Below, one piece after another: positions 34,945-43,397 of a stretch of 64,000 nucleotides of DNA (position 1 is its first letter; the number at the start of each line of letters is the position of its first letter). A program made the position numbers and the translations under genes. The stretch lies in contig NZ_FODD01000035.1 of assembly GCF_900110255.1 (NCBI RefSeq), forward strand, positions 1 to 64,000, in the 5' to 3' direction. Under the pieces are notes generated by a model. The model was not told the origin of the DNA, did no database searches, and saw only the letters and a program-made list of their open reading frames with translations. The DNA comes from Actinacidiphila rubida. GTDB lineage: Bacteria > Actinomycetota > Actinomycetes > Streptomycetales > Streptomycetaceae.

Positions 34945-35167
34945 GTCGGGCCACCACAAGTAGCATGGCCGCAGCTCACGGGCTCACGGCCGGGATCGGG
35001 CGGGCCGCCGAAGGCCACCGGAAGGGCCCTGGAGGGCCCTGGCCGGCCCGTACGGGGGGCGAGGGCGGCACGGAGCGGGACCGGGAGGCGAAGAGCGTGC
35101 ACGAGGCGTCTGCCGTCCCCGCGGCGCCCGCGGCGCCGCCGGACGGCCCGCCCGCGGGGGTGGTGCG

Positions 35168-36199
35168 GTGACCGGCGCGGTGCGGCCGACGTCGCGGGAC
35201 GTGGCGCGGGCGGCCGGCGTCTCGCAGGCGACGGTGTCGCTGGTGCTGGGCGGGAAATGGCGCGGCAGGGTCTCCGAGCGCACCGCCTCGGCCGTGCGGG
35301 CCACCGCGGACGAGCTGGGCTACCGGCCCAACCTGGCGGCCCGCAGCCTGCGGCTGGGCCGCACCCGGACGGCACTGCTGGTGGTCCCGGCGCTGACCAA
35401 CGAGTACTTCGCCCGGCTCTACTCGGGGGCGGCCGGGGTGGCCGCCGAGCACGGCTTCGGGGTGGTGCTCTACCCCTCGCCCGAGGGCGTCGGGCCGGCC
35501 CGCGACCCGTTCGGCTCGGCGCGGGCCGCGATCGACGGCGTGATCGCCTCCTCGATGGCCGCCGACGCGCTGGCCGGCATCGGCGACGTCGGGCGGGACG
35601 GCGGCCTGCCCCTGGTGATGCTGGACAGCGACCCGTCGGCGCCGCAGGGCCCGCCCACGGTGAACCTGGCGGTGGGCGACGGCATCCGGCAGGTGACCCG
35701 CCACCTGCTGGACCTGGGGCACCGCCGGTTCGCGCACCTGGCGGCCGACGTCGACACCTGGACGTTCCGGGTCCGCGCGGAGGCGGTGGCCGCGGAGCTG
35801 GCGGGAGTGCCGGGCGCGGTGCTGACGTCCGAGCGGTGCGCGCTGGACGTGGCGGCGGCCCGGGCGGCCGCCGGGCGGGCTCTCGACGGGCCGGGGCCGC
35901 GCCCGACCGCGCTTCTGTGCGACGGAGACGTGCTCGCCGCCGGTGCCTGCAAGGCGGTGCGGGGCCTGGGCCTGCGCGTCCCGGACGACGTGTCGGTGTC
36001 GGGATTCGACGACCTGTCGCTGGCGTCCGCCCTGGACCCGGAGCTGACGTCGGTCAGGCTGCCCGCCGAGGAGGTCGGCTCCGCGGGCATGCGGGCCCTG
36101 CTGGAGCTGCTGGACGGCGGTACCCCGCGCCCGTCGGAGCTGCCGGTGGAGCTGGTCGTCCGGGGCAGCACCGCGCGCCCCGCACGGCGGCGCCCCTGA
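35168..36199 (+). CDS. LacI-family transcriptional regulator
   Basis: A 343-residue sugar-type repressor. The headpiece is clear: TSRDVARAAGVSQATVSLVLGGKWRGRVSERTASAVRATADELGYRPNLAARSLR, including the hinge-helix region. The periplasmic-binding-like core has LLVVPALTNEYFARLYSGA and PDDVSVSGFDDLSLASAL near the end. The GTG at 35168 follows a GGGGGTGG stretch. It is divergent from the MFS transporter, the most likely target, and convergent with prcA. The effector is unknown. It is the only plus-strand gene in the proteasome region between the carboxylase operon and the ferredoxin. Confidence 0.93.
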   Translation: MTGAVRPTSRDVARAAGVSQATVSLVLGGKWRGRVSERTASAVRATADELGYRPNLAARSLRLGRTRTALLVVPALTNEYFARLYSGAAGVAAEHGFGVVLYPSPEGVGPARDPFGSARAAIDGVIASSMAADALAGIGDVGRDGGLPLVMLDSDPSAPQGPPTVNLAVGDGIRQVTRHLLDLGHRRFAHLAADVDTWTFRVRAEAVAAELAGVPGAVLTSERCALDVAAARAAAGRALDGPGPRPTALLCDGDVLAAGACKAVRGLGLRVPDDVSVSGFDDLSLASALDPELTSVRLPAEEVGSAGMRALLELLDGGTPRPSELPVELVVRGSTARPARRRP

Positions 36200-36280
36200 G
36201 GGCGGCCGCCGCTGCGGGCGGCGCCTCCAGGGGCGCGGGCCGGGACCGTCCGGGAGTCACACCGTCCGGACCGGCCGGGT

Positions 36281-37027
36281 CTACTCCTCCTCGTCGGAGG
36301 GCTCGTCCGTCTTCGCGGTGGACGCGCTCTCGGTCTCCATCAGGCGGGCCAGCTGGCGGCCCAGGATGCGCTTGAACTTCCGCTGCTGCGGCCGGGTGCG
36401 GTCGAGCACCGCGACCTCGAGCTGCTCGGCGGTCAGCTGCCGGTCGCTGCCGTTGGTGTCGCGGCCCAGGGACTCCACGGCCAGCGCGAGCGCCTCGGCC
36501 AGCGTCATCCCGTCGCGGTGCCGCTGGTCCAGGTAGCTGCCGATCTGGTCCGAGTTGCCGCCGACGGCGACCGCGCCGTGCTCGTCGACGATGGAGCCGT
36601 CGTGCGGCAGCCGGTAGATCTGGTCGTCCTCGGGGGCGGACCCGACCTCGGCGACGATCAGCTCCACCTCGTACGGCTTCTCGCCGACGCTGGAGAAGAT
36701 GGTGCCCAGCGTCTGCGCGTAGACGTTGGCCAGGCCGCGGGCGGTGACGTCCTCGCGGTCGTAGGTGAAGCCGCGCAGGTCGGCGTAGCGCACGCCGCCG
36801 ATGCGCAGGTTCTCGAACTCGTTGTACTTGCCGACCGCCGCGAAGGCGATCCGGTCGTAGATCTCGCTGACCTTGTGGAGCGCACGGGAGGGGTTCTCGG
36901 CGACGAACACGATGCCGTCCGCGTACTGCAGGACGACGACGCTGCGGCCGCGCGCGATGCCCTTGCGGGCGTACTCGGCGCGGTCCGCCATGGCCTGCTG
37001 AGGCGAAACGTAAAAGGGCGTGGACAC
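36281..37027 (-). CDS. prcA: 20S proteasome alpha subunit
   Basis: PrcA forms the outer gating rings of the 20S core. The 248-residue product begins STPFYVSPQQAMADRAEYARKGIARGRSVVVL, with the short N-terminal gate typical of actinobacteria and the conserved alpha-type helix H0. It ends in an acidic tail (TDEPSDEEE). The GTG at 37027 is supported by the family N-terminus. It follows prcB by 65 bp and is last in the prcBA pair, converging on the LacI gene. Confidence 0.97.
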   Translation of the reverse strand: MSTPFYVSPQQAMADRAEYARKGIARGRSVVVLQYADGIVFVAENPSRALHKVSEIYDRIAFAAVGKYNEFENLRIGGVRYADLRGFTYDREDVTARGLANVYAQTLGTIFSSVGEKPYEVELIVAEVGSAPEDDQIYRLPHDGSIVDEHGAVAVGGNSDQIGSYLDQRHRDGMTLAEALALAVESLGRDTNGSDRQLTAEQLEVAVLDRTRPQQRKFKRILGRQLARLMETESASTAKTDEPSDEEE

Positions 37028-37092
37028 CGGCTAACCGTGCCTTTCTGCAGTGAGGAGGGAACCCGACCGGAATCCGGTCACGTGGCGGTGGG

Positions 37093-37941
37093 TCACAGCA
37101 CCTGCGCCTGGGGTCCGTCGGGCCGCTCCATGCGCTCGTCGAGCACCGAGCGGGCGATCTCGGAGACCTCCGCGTCGGCCAGCCTGCGGAAGCCGTCCTC
37201 CGTGATGACGGTGACGATCGGGAAGATCCTGCGGGCCACGTCGGGACCGCCGGTGGCCGAGTCGTCGTCCGCGGCGTCGTAGAGCGCCTGGACCACGGCG
37301 GTGACCATCTCGCGCTCGGCGAGGTCGCGCCGGTAGAGCTTCTTGAGGGAGCCGCGGGCGTACACCGAGCCGGAGCCGGTGGCCGCGAAGCCCGTCTCCT
37401 CGCTGCGGCCGCCGGTCACGTCGTAGGAGAAGATCCGGCCCCGGTCACGCTCGGTGTCGTACCCGGCGAACAGCGGCACGACCGCCAGGCCCTGCAGCGC
37501 CATGCCCAGGTTGCCGCGGATCATGGTCGACAGGCGGTTGGCCTTGCCCTCCAGGGACAGCACCGCCCCTTCGATCTTCTCGTAGTGCTCCAGCTCCAGC
37601 TGGAACAGCTTGACCATCTCGACGGCAAGGCCGGCGGTGCCGGCGATGCCGACCGCGGAGTACTCGTCGGCCGGGAAGACCTTCTCGATGTCGCGCTGGG
37701 CGATCACGTTGCCCATGGTGGCGCGGCGGTCGCCGGCCAGCACCACGCCCCCGTCGAACGTGGCCGCCACGATGGTGGTGCCGTGCGGGAGCTCCACCGC
37801 GCCCTTCAGCGGCGGCAGCGTGCGGTTCCCCGGCAGCAGCTCGGGCGCGTGATCGCCCAGGAAGTCGAGGAACGAGGACGAGCCGGGAGTCAGGAAGGCG
37901 GCCGGCAGACGCCCGGTGGTGCTGCGAGTGTTGGCTTCCAC
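37093..37941 (-). CDS. prcB: 20S proteasome beta subunit (catalytic)
   Basis: PrcB is the N-terminal-threonine hydrolase of the proteasome core. The 282-residue precursor has a propeptide of 54 residues ending LPHG; autocleavage would expose T55 of TTIVAATFDGGVVLAGDRRATMGN, where the catalytic Asp and Lys (GDRRA area) are present. SVGIAGTAGL-like and GYDTERDRGRIFSYDVTGG segments follow. It is upstream of prcA and downstream of pup in one direction, as expected for the pup-prcB-prcA operon. Confidence 0.97.
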   Translation of the reverse strand: MEANTRSTTGRLPAAFLTPGSSSFLDFLGDHAPELLPGNRTLPPLKGAVELPHGTTIVAATFDGGVVLAGDRRATMGNVIAQRDIEKVFPADEYSAVGIAGTAGLAVEMVKLFQLELEHYEKIEGAVLSLEGKANRLSTMIRGNLGMALQGLAVVPLFAGYDTERDRGRIFSYDVTGGRSEETGFAATGSGSVYARGSLKKLYRRDLAEREMVTAVVQALYDAADDDSATGGPDVARRIFPIVTVITEDGFRRLADAEVSEIARSVLDERMERPDGPQAQVL

Positions 37942-38050
37942 GCGATTCCTTCCACACGATCTTGGGAGTCGGTACGGACCCTACCCGTGGCCCGGAAATC
38001 CATCCGCCCCGCGGTCCGTGGGGATGCGGGGCGGGTGGAGGGGTGAGCGG

Positions 38051-38269
38051 CTACTCGCCGCCCTTCTGGACGAACGACCGGACGAAGTCCTCGGCGTTCT
38101 CCTCCAGGACGTCGTCGATCTCGTCGAGGACGGAGTCCACGTCGTCCGAAAGCTTCTCCTGGCGTTCCTTGAGGTCGGCGGCCGCCTGGTCGTCCTGCTG
38201 GACCTCCTCGACCTCTTCGGTGGAACGCGTCGCCTTCTGCTGTCCGCCGTCGGTGTCCTTCGTGGCCAT
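38051..38269 (-). CDS. pup: Prokaryotic ubiquitin-like protein Pup, C-terminal GGE
   Basis: Pup marks proteins for the proteasome through an isopeptide bond to lysine. The 72-residue protein starts MATKDTDGGQQKATRSTEE. It has the disordered N-half and the coiled-coil segment contacting ARC (KLSDDVDSVLDEIDDVLEEN), then ends FVQKGGE. The last sense codon is GAG (38054-38056) before TAG, so the terminal residue is encoded as Glu, and Dop deamidation is not needed. The ATG at 38269 is chosen by family; a GTG 9 bp upstream is possible. It is followed by prcB. Confidence 0.96.
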   Translation of the reverse strand: MATKDTDGGQQKATRSTEEVEEVQQDDQAAADLKERQEKLSDDVDSVLDEIDDVLEENAEDFVRSFVQKGGE

Positions 38270-38494
38270 GTCCCTCACCCCGCTCGTCTCGTGCGCTCGG
38301 TTACCTGCCGTACATGAGTCATGTCCCCGGTGTGACCGGTGCGTCCGCGGTACAAGATCAGACCCTATAGCCAGGGCCCGACATCGGCGCTCGATTACCT
38401 CAACGTACGACTGCCACTGGGTTGTTTCCCGATTCCGGACCGTTTCAGCCCCGGGCGCGGGATCGAGATCACGACGGGACCCGCGGGGCGGGCC

Positions 38495-40006
38495 TCATCC
38501 GCCGGACAGGACGCGGAGCAGGTCCTCCGCGGTGCGGCAGCGGTCGAGCAGCTCCTTGACGTGGTTGCGGGTGCCCCGCAGCGGCTCCAGCGTGGGGACG
38601 CGCTGCAGCGAGTCGCGGCCGGGCAGGTCGAAGATCACCGAGTCCCAGGAGGCGGCGGCCACGTCGTCCGCGTACTGCTCCAGGCAGCGGCCGCGGAAGT
38701 AGGCCCTGGTGTCCTCCGGGGGCTTGTGGACGGCCCGCAGGACCTCCGGCTCCTCCAGGAGCCGCTGGATGCGTCCACGGGCCACCAGCCGGTTGTACAG
38801 GCCCTTGTCGGGGCGCACGTCGGCGTACTGCAGGTCGACCAGGTGCAGCCGGGCCGCGTCCCAGCCCAGGCCGTCGCGGCGGCGGTAGCCCTCCAGCACC
38901 TCGCGCTTGGCGAGCCAGTCCAGTTGGTCGGACAGGCTCATCGGGTCGTTCTCCAGGCGGTTGAGCACGTCCTCCCAGCGGGCCAGCACGTCCTTGGTCT
39001 GCGGGTCCGCGTCGGCGCCGTAGCGCTCCTCGGTGTACTTGCGGGCCAGCTCGAAGTACTCCATCTGGAGCTGCACCGCGGTGAGCGTGCGGCCGTTGCG
39101 CAGGGTGACGAGCCGCTTCAGGGTGGGGTCGTGGGACACGTCGTGCAGGGTCCGCACCGGCTGGTCGACGGCCAGGTCGACCTTGATGAAGCCGTCCTCG
39201 ATCATGGACAGCACCAGCGCGGTGGTGCCGAGCTTGAGGTAGGTGGAGATCTCGGAGAGGTTGGCGTCCCCGATGATCACGTGCAGCCTGCGGTACTTCT
39301 CCGCGTCGGAGTGGGGCTCGTCGCGGGTGTTGATGATGGGGCGCTTGAGAGTGGTCTCCAGGCCGACCTCGACCTCGAAGTAGTCCGCCCGCTGGCTGAT
39401 CTGGAAGCCGTCCTCGTGGCCGTCCTGGCCGATGCCGACGCGTCCGGCGCCGGTCACCACCTGCCGGGAGACGAAGAACGGCGTCAGGTGGCGCACGATG
39501 TCCGAGAACGGGGTCTCCCGCTTCATCAGGTAGTTCTCGTGCGTGCCGTAGGACGCGCCCTTGTTGTCGGTGTTGTTCTTGTACAGGTGGATCGGCTGGG
39601 CGCCGGGCAGCTGGGCCGCCCGCAGTGCCGCCTCGGCCATGATCCGCTCCCCCGCCTTGTCCCAGAGCACGGCGTCGCGCGGGTTGGTGATCTCCGGCGA
39701 GGAGTACTCGGGGTGCGCGTGGTCCACGTAGAGCCGGGCGCCGTTGGTGAGGATCACGTTGGCCAGGCCGATGTCCTCGTCGGTGAGCTGGGTGGAGTCC
39801 GCCGCCTCCCGGGCGAGGTCGAAGCCGCGGGCGTCCCGCAGCGGGTTCTCCTCCTCGAAGTCCCAGCGGGCCCTGCGGGCCCGGTGCATCGCCGCCGCGT
39901 AGGCGTTGACGATCTGGGACGAGGTGAGCATGGCATTGGCGTTGGGGTGGCCGGGAACGGAGATTCCGTACTCCGTCTCGATGCCCATTACTCGCCGTAC
40001 GGTCAT
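38495..40006 (-). CDS. dop: Depupylase/deamidase Dop
   Basis: Dop removes Pup from substrates and, where Pup ends in Gln, deamidates it. The 503-residue protein shares the PafA fold: TVRRVMGIETEYGIS with E10, and D95 in RLYVDHAHPEYSSPE. It carries the Dop-specific loop (RRARWDFEEENPLRDARGFD, about 44-65) that PafA lacks. FKNN-like YKNNTDNKGASYGTHENYL and the INTRDEPHSDAEKYRRLHVIIGDANLSE block follow. AAGGAGGG precedes the ATG at 40006. As Pup ends in Glu, only depupylation should be required of it here. It lies between arc and pup. Confidence 0.97.
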   Translation of the reverse strand: MTVRRVMGIETEYGISVPGHPNANAMLTSSQIVNAYAAAMHRARRARWDFEEENPLRDARGFDLAREAADSTQLTDEDIGLANVILTNGARLYVDHAHPEYSSPEITNPRDAVLWDKAGERIMAEAALRAAQLPGAQPIHLYKNNTDNKGASYGTHENYLMKRETPFSDIVRHLTPFFVSRQVVTGAGRVGIGQDGHEDGFQISQRADYFEVEVGLETTLKRPIINTRDEPHSDAEKYRRLHVIIGDANLSEISTYLKLGTTALVLSMIEDGFIKVDLAVDQPVRTLHDVSHDPTLKRLVTLRNGRTLTAVQLQMEYFELARKYTEERYGADADPQTKDVLARWEDVLNRLENDPMSLSDQLDWLAKREVLEGYRRRDGLGWDAARLHLVDLQYADVRPDKGLYNRLVARGRIQRLLEEPEVLRAVHKPPEDTRAYFRGRCLEQYADDVAAASWDSVIFDLPGRDSLQRVPTLEPLRGTRNHVKELLDRCRTAEDLLRVLSGG

Positions 40007-40100
40007 GCGGCCCTCCTTGCCCGGCTCCGGCCCGTCCGGCCCGGAAAACACACCGGCTGCGGGCACCCGCTGTCGGGGCCCCGCAGCCGGAGGGTAGTGC

Positions 40101-41867
40101 CTACAGATACTGTCCGGTGTTGGCCACGGTGTCGATGGAACGCCCCGTGTCCGCCCCCTGCTTTCCGGTCACCAGGGTGCGGATGAACACGATCCGCTCG
40201 CCCTTCTTCCCGGAGATCCGCGCCCAGTCGTCGGGGTTGGTGGTGTTCGGCAGGTCCTCGTTCTCCTTGAACTCGTCGACACACGCCGCGAGCAGGTGGG
40301 AGACGCGCATGCCGCGCTGGCCCTGGTCGAGGAAGGCCTTGATCGCCATCTTCTTGGCCCGGTCCACGATGTTCTGGATCATGGCGCCGGAGTTGAAGTC
40401 CTTGAAGTACAGGACCTCCTTGTCACCGTTGGCGTAGGTGACCTCCAGGAAGCGGTTCTCCTCGCTCTCCGAGTACATCCGCTCCACCACGGACTGGATC
40501 ATCGCGTCCACCGTCGCCGCCGTGGACTGGCCGTGCTCGGCCAGGTCCTCGGAGTGCAGCGGCAGGCTGTCGACCAGGTACTTGGAGAAGATGTCCTTGG
40601 CCGCCTCGGCGTCCGGACGCTCGATCTTGATCTTGACGTCCAGCCGGCCGGGCCGCAGGATCGCCGGGTCGATCATGTCCTCGCGGTTGGAGGCGCCGAT
40701 GACGATGACGTTCTCCAGGCCCTCGACGCCGTCGATCTCGGCGAGCAGCTGCGGGACGATCGTGTTCTCCACGTCCGAGCTGACGCCGCTGCCGCGGGTG
40801 CGGAACAGCGACTCCATCTCGTCGAAGAACACGATGACCGGCGTGCCCTCGCTGGCCTTCTCACGCGCCCGCTGGAAGACCAGGCGGATCTGCCGCTCGG
40901 TCTCGCCGACGTACTTGTTGAGCAGCTCCGGGCCCTTGATGTTCAGGAAGTAGCTCTTGCCCTGGGGCTGGCCGGTGACCTCGGCGACCTTCTTGGCCAG
41001 GGAGTTGGCGACCGCCTTGGCGATCAGCGTCTTGCCGCATCCGGGCGGGCCGTAGAGCAGCACGCCCTTGGGCGGCCGCAGTTCGTACTCGCGGAACAGG
41101 TCGGCGTGCAGGTACGGGAGTTCCACCGCGTCCCTGATCTGCTCGATCTGGTTGCCCAGGCCGCCGATCTGGCGGTAGTCGATGTCGGGGACCTCTTCGA
41201 GGACGAGTTCCTCGACCTCGCTCTTGGGCACCCGCTCGTACACGTATCCCGAGCGCGGTTCGAGCAGCAGCGCGTCACCGGCGCGCAGCGGCACGTTGTG
41301 CAGCGGCTCGGCGAGCCGGACCACGCGCTCCTCGTCGGTGTGCCCGATCACCAGGGCGCGCTCGCCGTCCTCCAGGATCTCCTTGAGGGTGACGATGTCG
41401 CCGACGCGCTCGAACTCCATGGCCTCGACCACGTTGAGCGCCTCGTTGAGCATCAGCTCCTGGCCGCGCCGCAGCTCGTCGAGTTCGACGGAGGGGCTGA
41501 CGTTCACCCGGAGCTTGCGCCCGCCGGTGAAGATGTCCGCCGTCCCGTCCTCGTTGGCCTGCAGGAACACGCCGAAACCGGCGGGCGGCTGCGCGAGCCG
41601 GTCGACCTCCTCCTTGAGGGCCACGATCTGGTCGCGGGCCTCGCGGAGGGTGTTCGCCAGCCGTTCGTTCTGCGCGGACACGCCTGCCAGGTTGGTCTGC
41701 AGCTCGACGATCCGCTCTTCGAGAATCCTCGTGTGCCGCGGAGAGTCGGCGAGCTTGCGTCGCAGGACGGCGATCTCCTGCTCAAGAAAGGCGACCTGGC
41801 TCATGGGATCGTCCGATCCACGAGCCGGTCGGCCGCCACGGTTGATGTCGTCGTCGTGGGCCGCCAC
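40101..41867 (-). CDS. arc: Proteasome-associated AAA+ ATPase ARC/Mpa
   Basis: ARC (Mpa) unfolds pupylated proteins and feeds them into the 20S core. The 588-residue product has an N-terminal coiled coil (about 23-92) that binds Pup and tandem OB domains (about 93-225). The AAA+ module has Walker A GPPGCGKT (273-280) and Walker B VIVFFDE (344-350). The C-terminus is GQYL, the tail that docks on the proteasome alpha ring. The GTG at 41867 (AAHDDDINRG) has GGAGGAGGTGAGG upstream and matches the family start; a longer frame is open by 6 codons. Confidence 0.97.
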   Translation of the reverse strand: MAAHDDDINRGGRPARGSDDPMSQVAFLEQEIAVLRRKLADSPRHTRILEERIVELQTNLAGVSAQNERLANTLREARDQIVALKEEVDRLAQPPAGFGVFLQANEDGTADIFTGGRKLRVNVSPSVELDELRRGQELMLNEALNVVEAMEFERVGDIVTLKEILEDGERALVIGHTDEERVVRLAEPLHNVPLRAGDALLLEPRSGYVYERVPKSEVEELVLEEVPDIDYRQIGGLGNQIEQIRDAVELPYLHADLFREYELRPPKGVLLYGPPGCGKTLIAKAVANSLAKKVAEVTGQPQGKSYFLNIKGPELLNKYVGETERQIRLVFQRAREKASEGTPVIVFFDEMESLFRTRGSGVSSDVENTIVPQLLAEIDGVEGLENVIVIGASNREDMIDPAILRPGRLDVKIKIERPDAEAAKDIFSKYLVDSLPLHSEDLAEHGQSTAATVDAMIQSVVERMYSESEENRFLEVTYANGDKEVLYFKDFNSGAMIQNIVDRAKKMAIKAFLDQGQRGMRVSHLLAACVDEFKENEDLPNTTNPDDWARISGKKGERIVFIRTLVTGKQGADTGRSIDTVANTGQYL

Positions 41868-41931
41868 GGTCCTCACCTCCTCCAAGGGGAGCTGGACGTT
41901 TCCAGACCCTACCTGGGCCGGTAGGGGTTGA

Positions 41932-41949
41932 AACCCCTAGATCACAAAG
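41932..41949. promoter_or_regulatory. 18-bp dyad upstream of arc
   Basis: TAGGGGTT and AACCCCTA flank GA, a perfect 8-bp inverted repeat 65 bp upstream of the arc start, in the 252-bp gap shared with the divergent ferredoxin gene. It could be an operator or a short leader hairpin for arc. No regulator is known to me for it. Confidence 0.55.
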
Positions 41950-42052
41950 ACGATCGCGGTGTGTCCGATCTTCACCCTTGCGCACGTCCCTCCGCCACTG
42001 AGATACCCGCCGATCTCCATCCGAAAGCCGCCGGTTGTATCGTCGTTTGCGT

Positions 42053-42074
42053 CAACAGCCGTCGGGGGCTGTTG
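42053..42074 (+). promoter_or_regulatory. Hairpin in ferredoxin leader
   Basis: CAACAGCC and GGCTGTTG form a perfect 8-bp stem with a 6-nt loop, ending 46 bp before the ferredoxin start. It could be an mRNA leader structure or an operator. The AT-richer TTGTAT just upstream (about 42035) could be the -10 element. Confidence 0.45.
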
Positions 42075-42119
42075 CTTCCCGATGTACTTCCCGAACGACG
42101 AACGCAGGGATGGGGTTCC

Positions 42120-42425
42120 GTGAGCAACGAGACGGCCGAGGCGCTCGAAGTCTGGATCGACCAGGATCTGTGCACCGGCGACGGGATCTGCGTCCAGTAC
42201 GCGCCCGAGGTCTTCGAGCTGGACATCGACGGGCTGGCCTATGTGAAGGGGCCCGCTCCCGAGGGCGAGGAGGCGGAGCTCCTGCAGACCCCTGGTGCAA
42301 CGGTACCGGTGCCGCTCGCCCTGCTGCGGGATGTGGCGGACTCCGCCAAGGAGTGCCCCGGGGACTGCATCCACGTGCGCCGGACGTCCGACCACGTCGA
42401 GGTGTACGGCCCCGACGCGGAGTAG
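42120..42425 (+). CDS. Ferredoxin, single-cluster [3Fe-4S]-type
   Basis: A 101-residue electron carrier. The first cysteines are in DLCTGDGICVQYAPEVF and the last in KECPGDCIHV. The CxxxxxC plus distant C-P-x-x-C pattern is that of [3Fe-4S]/[4Fe-4S] single-cluster actinomycete ferredoxins which serve P450s and other oxidoreductases. The GTG at 42120 follows AGGGATGGGG; the longer open frame upstream lies in the arc/ferredoxin promoter gap. Its partner protein is not evident here. It is divergent from arc and conserved there in streptomycetes. Confidence 0.92.
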   Translation: MSNETAEALEVWIDQDLCTGDGICVQYAPEVFELDIDGLAYVKGPAPEGEEAELLQTPGATVPVPLALLRDVADSAKECPGDCIHVRRTSDHVEVYGPDAE

Positions 42426-42434
42426 CCGCCGGGG

Positions 42435-42464
42435 CCGGGCCCGGGCCTTCCGGGTCGGGCCCGG
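42435..42464. terminator. Hairpin between ferredoxin and secreted-protein genes
   Basis: A 9-bp perfect G+C stem (42435-42443 with 42456-42464) with a 12-nt loop that could pair further. It lies between convergent genes and may serve both. Confidence 0.5.
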
Positions 42465-42470
42465 TCGGGG

Positions 42471-43079
42471 TCAGATGCTGTTGGCGAGCGGACCGGGCAG
42501 GGCCACGTAGTGCCCGTCCCGCCACTCCCAGGAGTAGCCGCGGCTCATGTCGGGGCAGCAGCGCGGCACCGTGGAGCTGGAGAAGCCGAGGACGGTGGCC
42601 CTGACCGTGCGGCCCTCCATCCGGAAATCGCTGATCTCGCGGTCGTCCTTGGGGTTGACCAGCATCTGCGCGATCCTGGGCGGCCCGCCCGCGGTCGCCG
42701 GCGCGGACAGGATGTAGACGCCGCTGGGCGGCGTGCCGGTGTCGGCGCGGCAGCGGACGACCGCGACGGTCTCCGGCCTGCCGTCCCCGTCCAGGTCGCC
42801 CGAGACGTGTGAGACGACCTGGACCGGGATGCCCGACGGACAGCCGAGCGGGTAGGTCGCGGCGGCGGCGTCCGGGGCGGCCGCGGGCCGCGCGGAGGGC
42901 GTGGCGGTGCTGCCTGCGGAGCCGGCGGCGGGGGTGGCGGGGGAGCCGGTCACCGACGCGTCGGCGGGCTGCACCAGGGCCACCGCGGCCACGACGGCCC
43001 CGAGGCCGACGGCCGTCGTCAGCCAGTGCACGCTGCGGCTGCGGGTGTGCGGGAGGGCCGGGCCTGCGGAGGGCTGCAC
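42471..43079 (-). CDS. Membrane-anchored or secreted protein, hypothetical
   Basis: A 202-residue protein with an N-terminal hydrophobic helix (WLTTAVGLGAVVAAVALV, about residues 20-37), an Ala/Thr/Pro-rich linker and an extracellular domain. That domain contains GDLDGDGRPETVAVVRC, an FG-GAP/EF-like acidic loop that may bind calcium, and four cysteines (GCPSG, RC, CC). The GTG at 43079 has AGGAGA 8 nt upstream; in-frame ATGs further up lack one. I do not recognise a family. It converges on the ferredoxin gene. Confidence 0.78.
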   Translation of the reverse strand: MQPSAGPALPHTRSRSVHWLTTAVGLGAVVAAVALVQPADASVTGSPATPAAGSAGSTATPSARPAAAPDAAAATYPLGCPSGIPVQVVSHVSGDLDGDGRPETVAVVRCRADTGTPPSGVYILSAPATAGGPPRIAQMLVNPKDDREISDFRMEGRTVRATVLGFSSSTVPRCCPDMSRGYSWEWRDGHYVALPGPLANSI

Positions 43080-43397
43080 GCGCCTGTCTCCTGGAGGTCG
43101 ATCTGCGGGGGTGGCCAGCATCGTGCCATACATCACACCCGCCGGGAACGGCGGGGGCGGACCCGGTGCGACCGGGTGCTCCCCGCCCACGCGACCGCGC
43201 CGCCACCGGTGGCCGCGGAGCGGCAAAACGGTGGCGGCGCGGTGAAGTTGGCCGGAATCGTCCTCTTGCGGGAAACCGGATCAGCCGGATCGGGGATCGA
43301 CCGGATCCCGGATCGACGGAGCCGGGATCGTTGGAGCGGGGATCACCGGAGGGCGGTCACCGGAGCCCAGGGACCCCGGGCGCCCGGCGCTCCCGGA
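43080..43397. other. Intergenic region with GGATC-rich array
   Basis: This 318-bp gap separates the end of the tRNA methyltransferase gene from the start of the secreted-protein gene. Seven GGATC pentamers occur at 43278-43344, beginning at 43278, 43287, 43294, 43303, 43310, 43325 and 43340. No gene is visible; an open frame through the gap is only GC bias. Confidence 0.6.

Noticed and set aside
38495..40006. Second Pup ligase (PafA paralogue)
   Set aside because: The Dop-specific loop between residues 44 and 65 and the position before pup identify it as Dop.
43278..43344. CRISPR-like array
   Set aside because: The repeated word is only 5 bp with 2-10 bp between copies, and no cas gene is present in the window.
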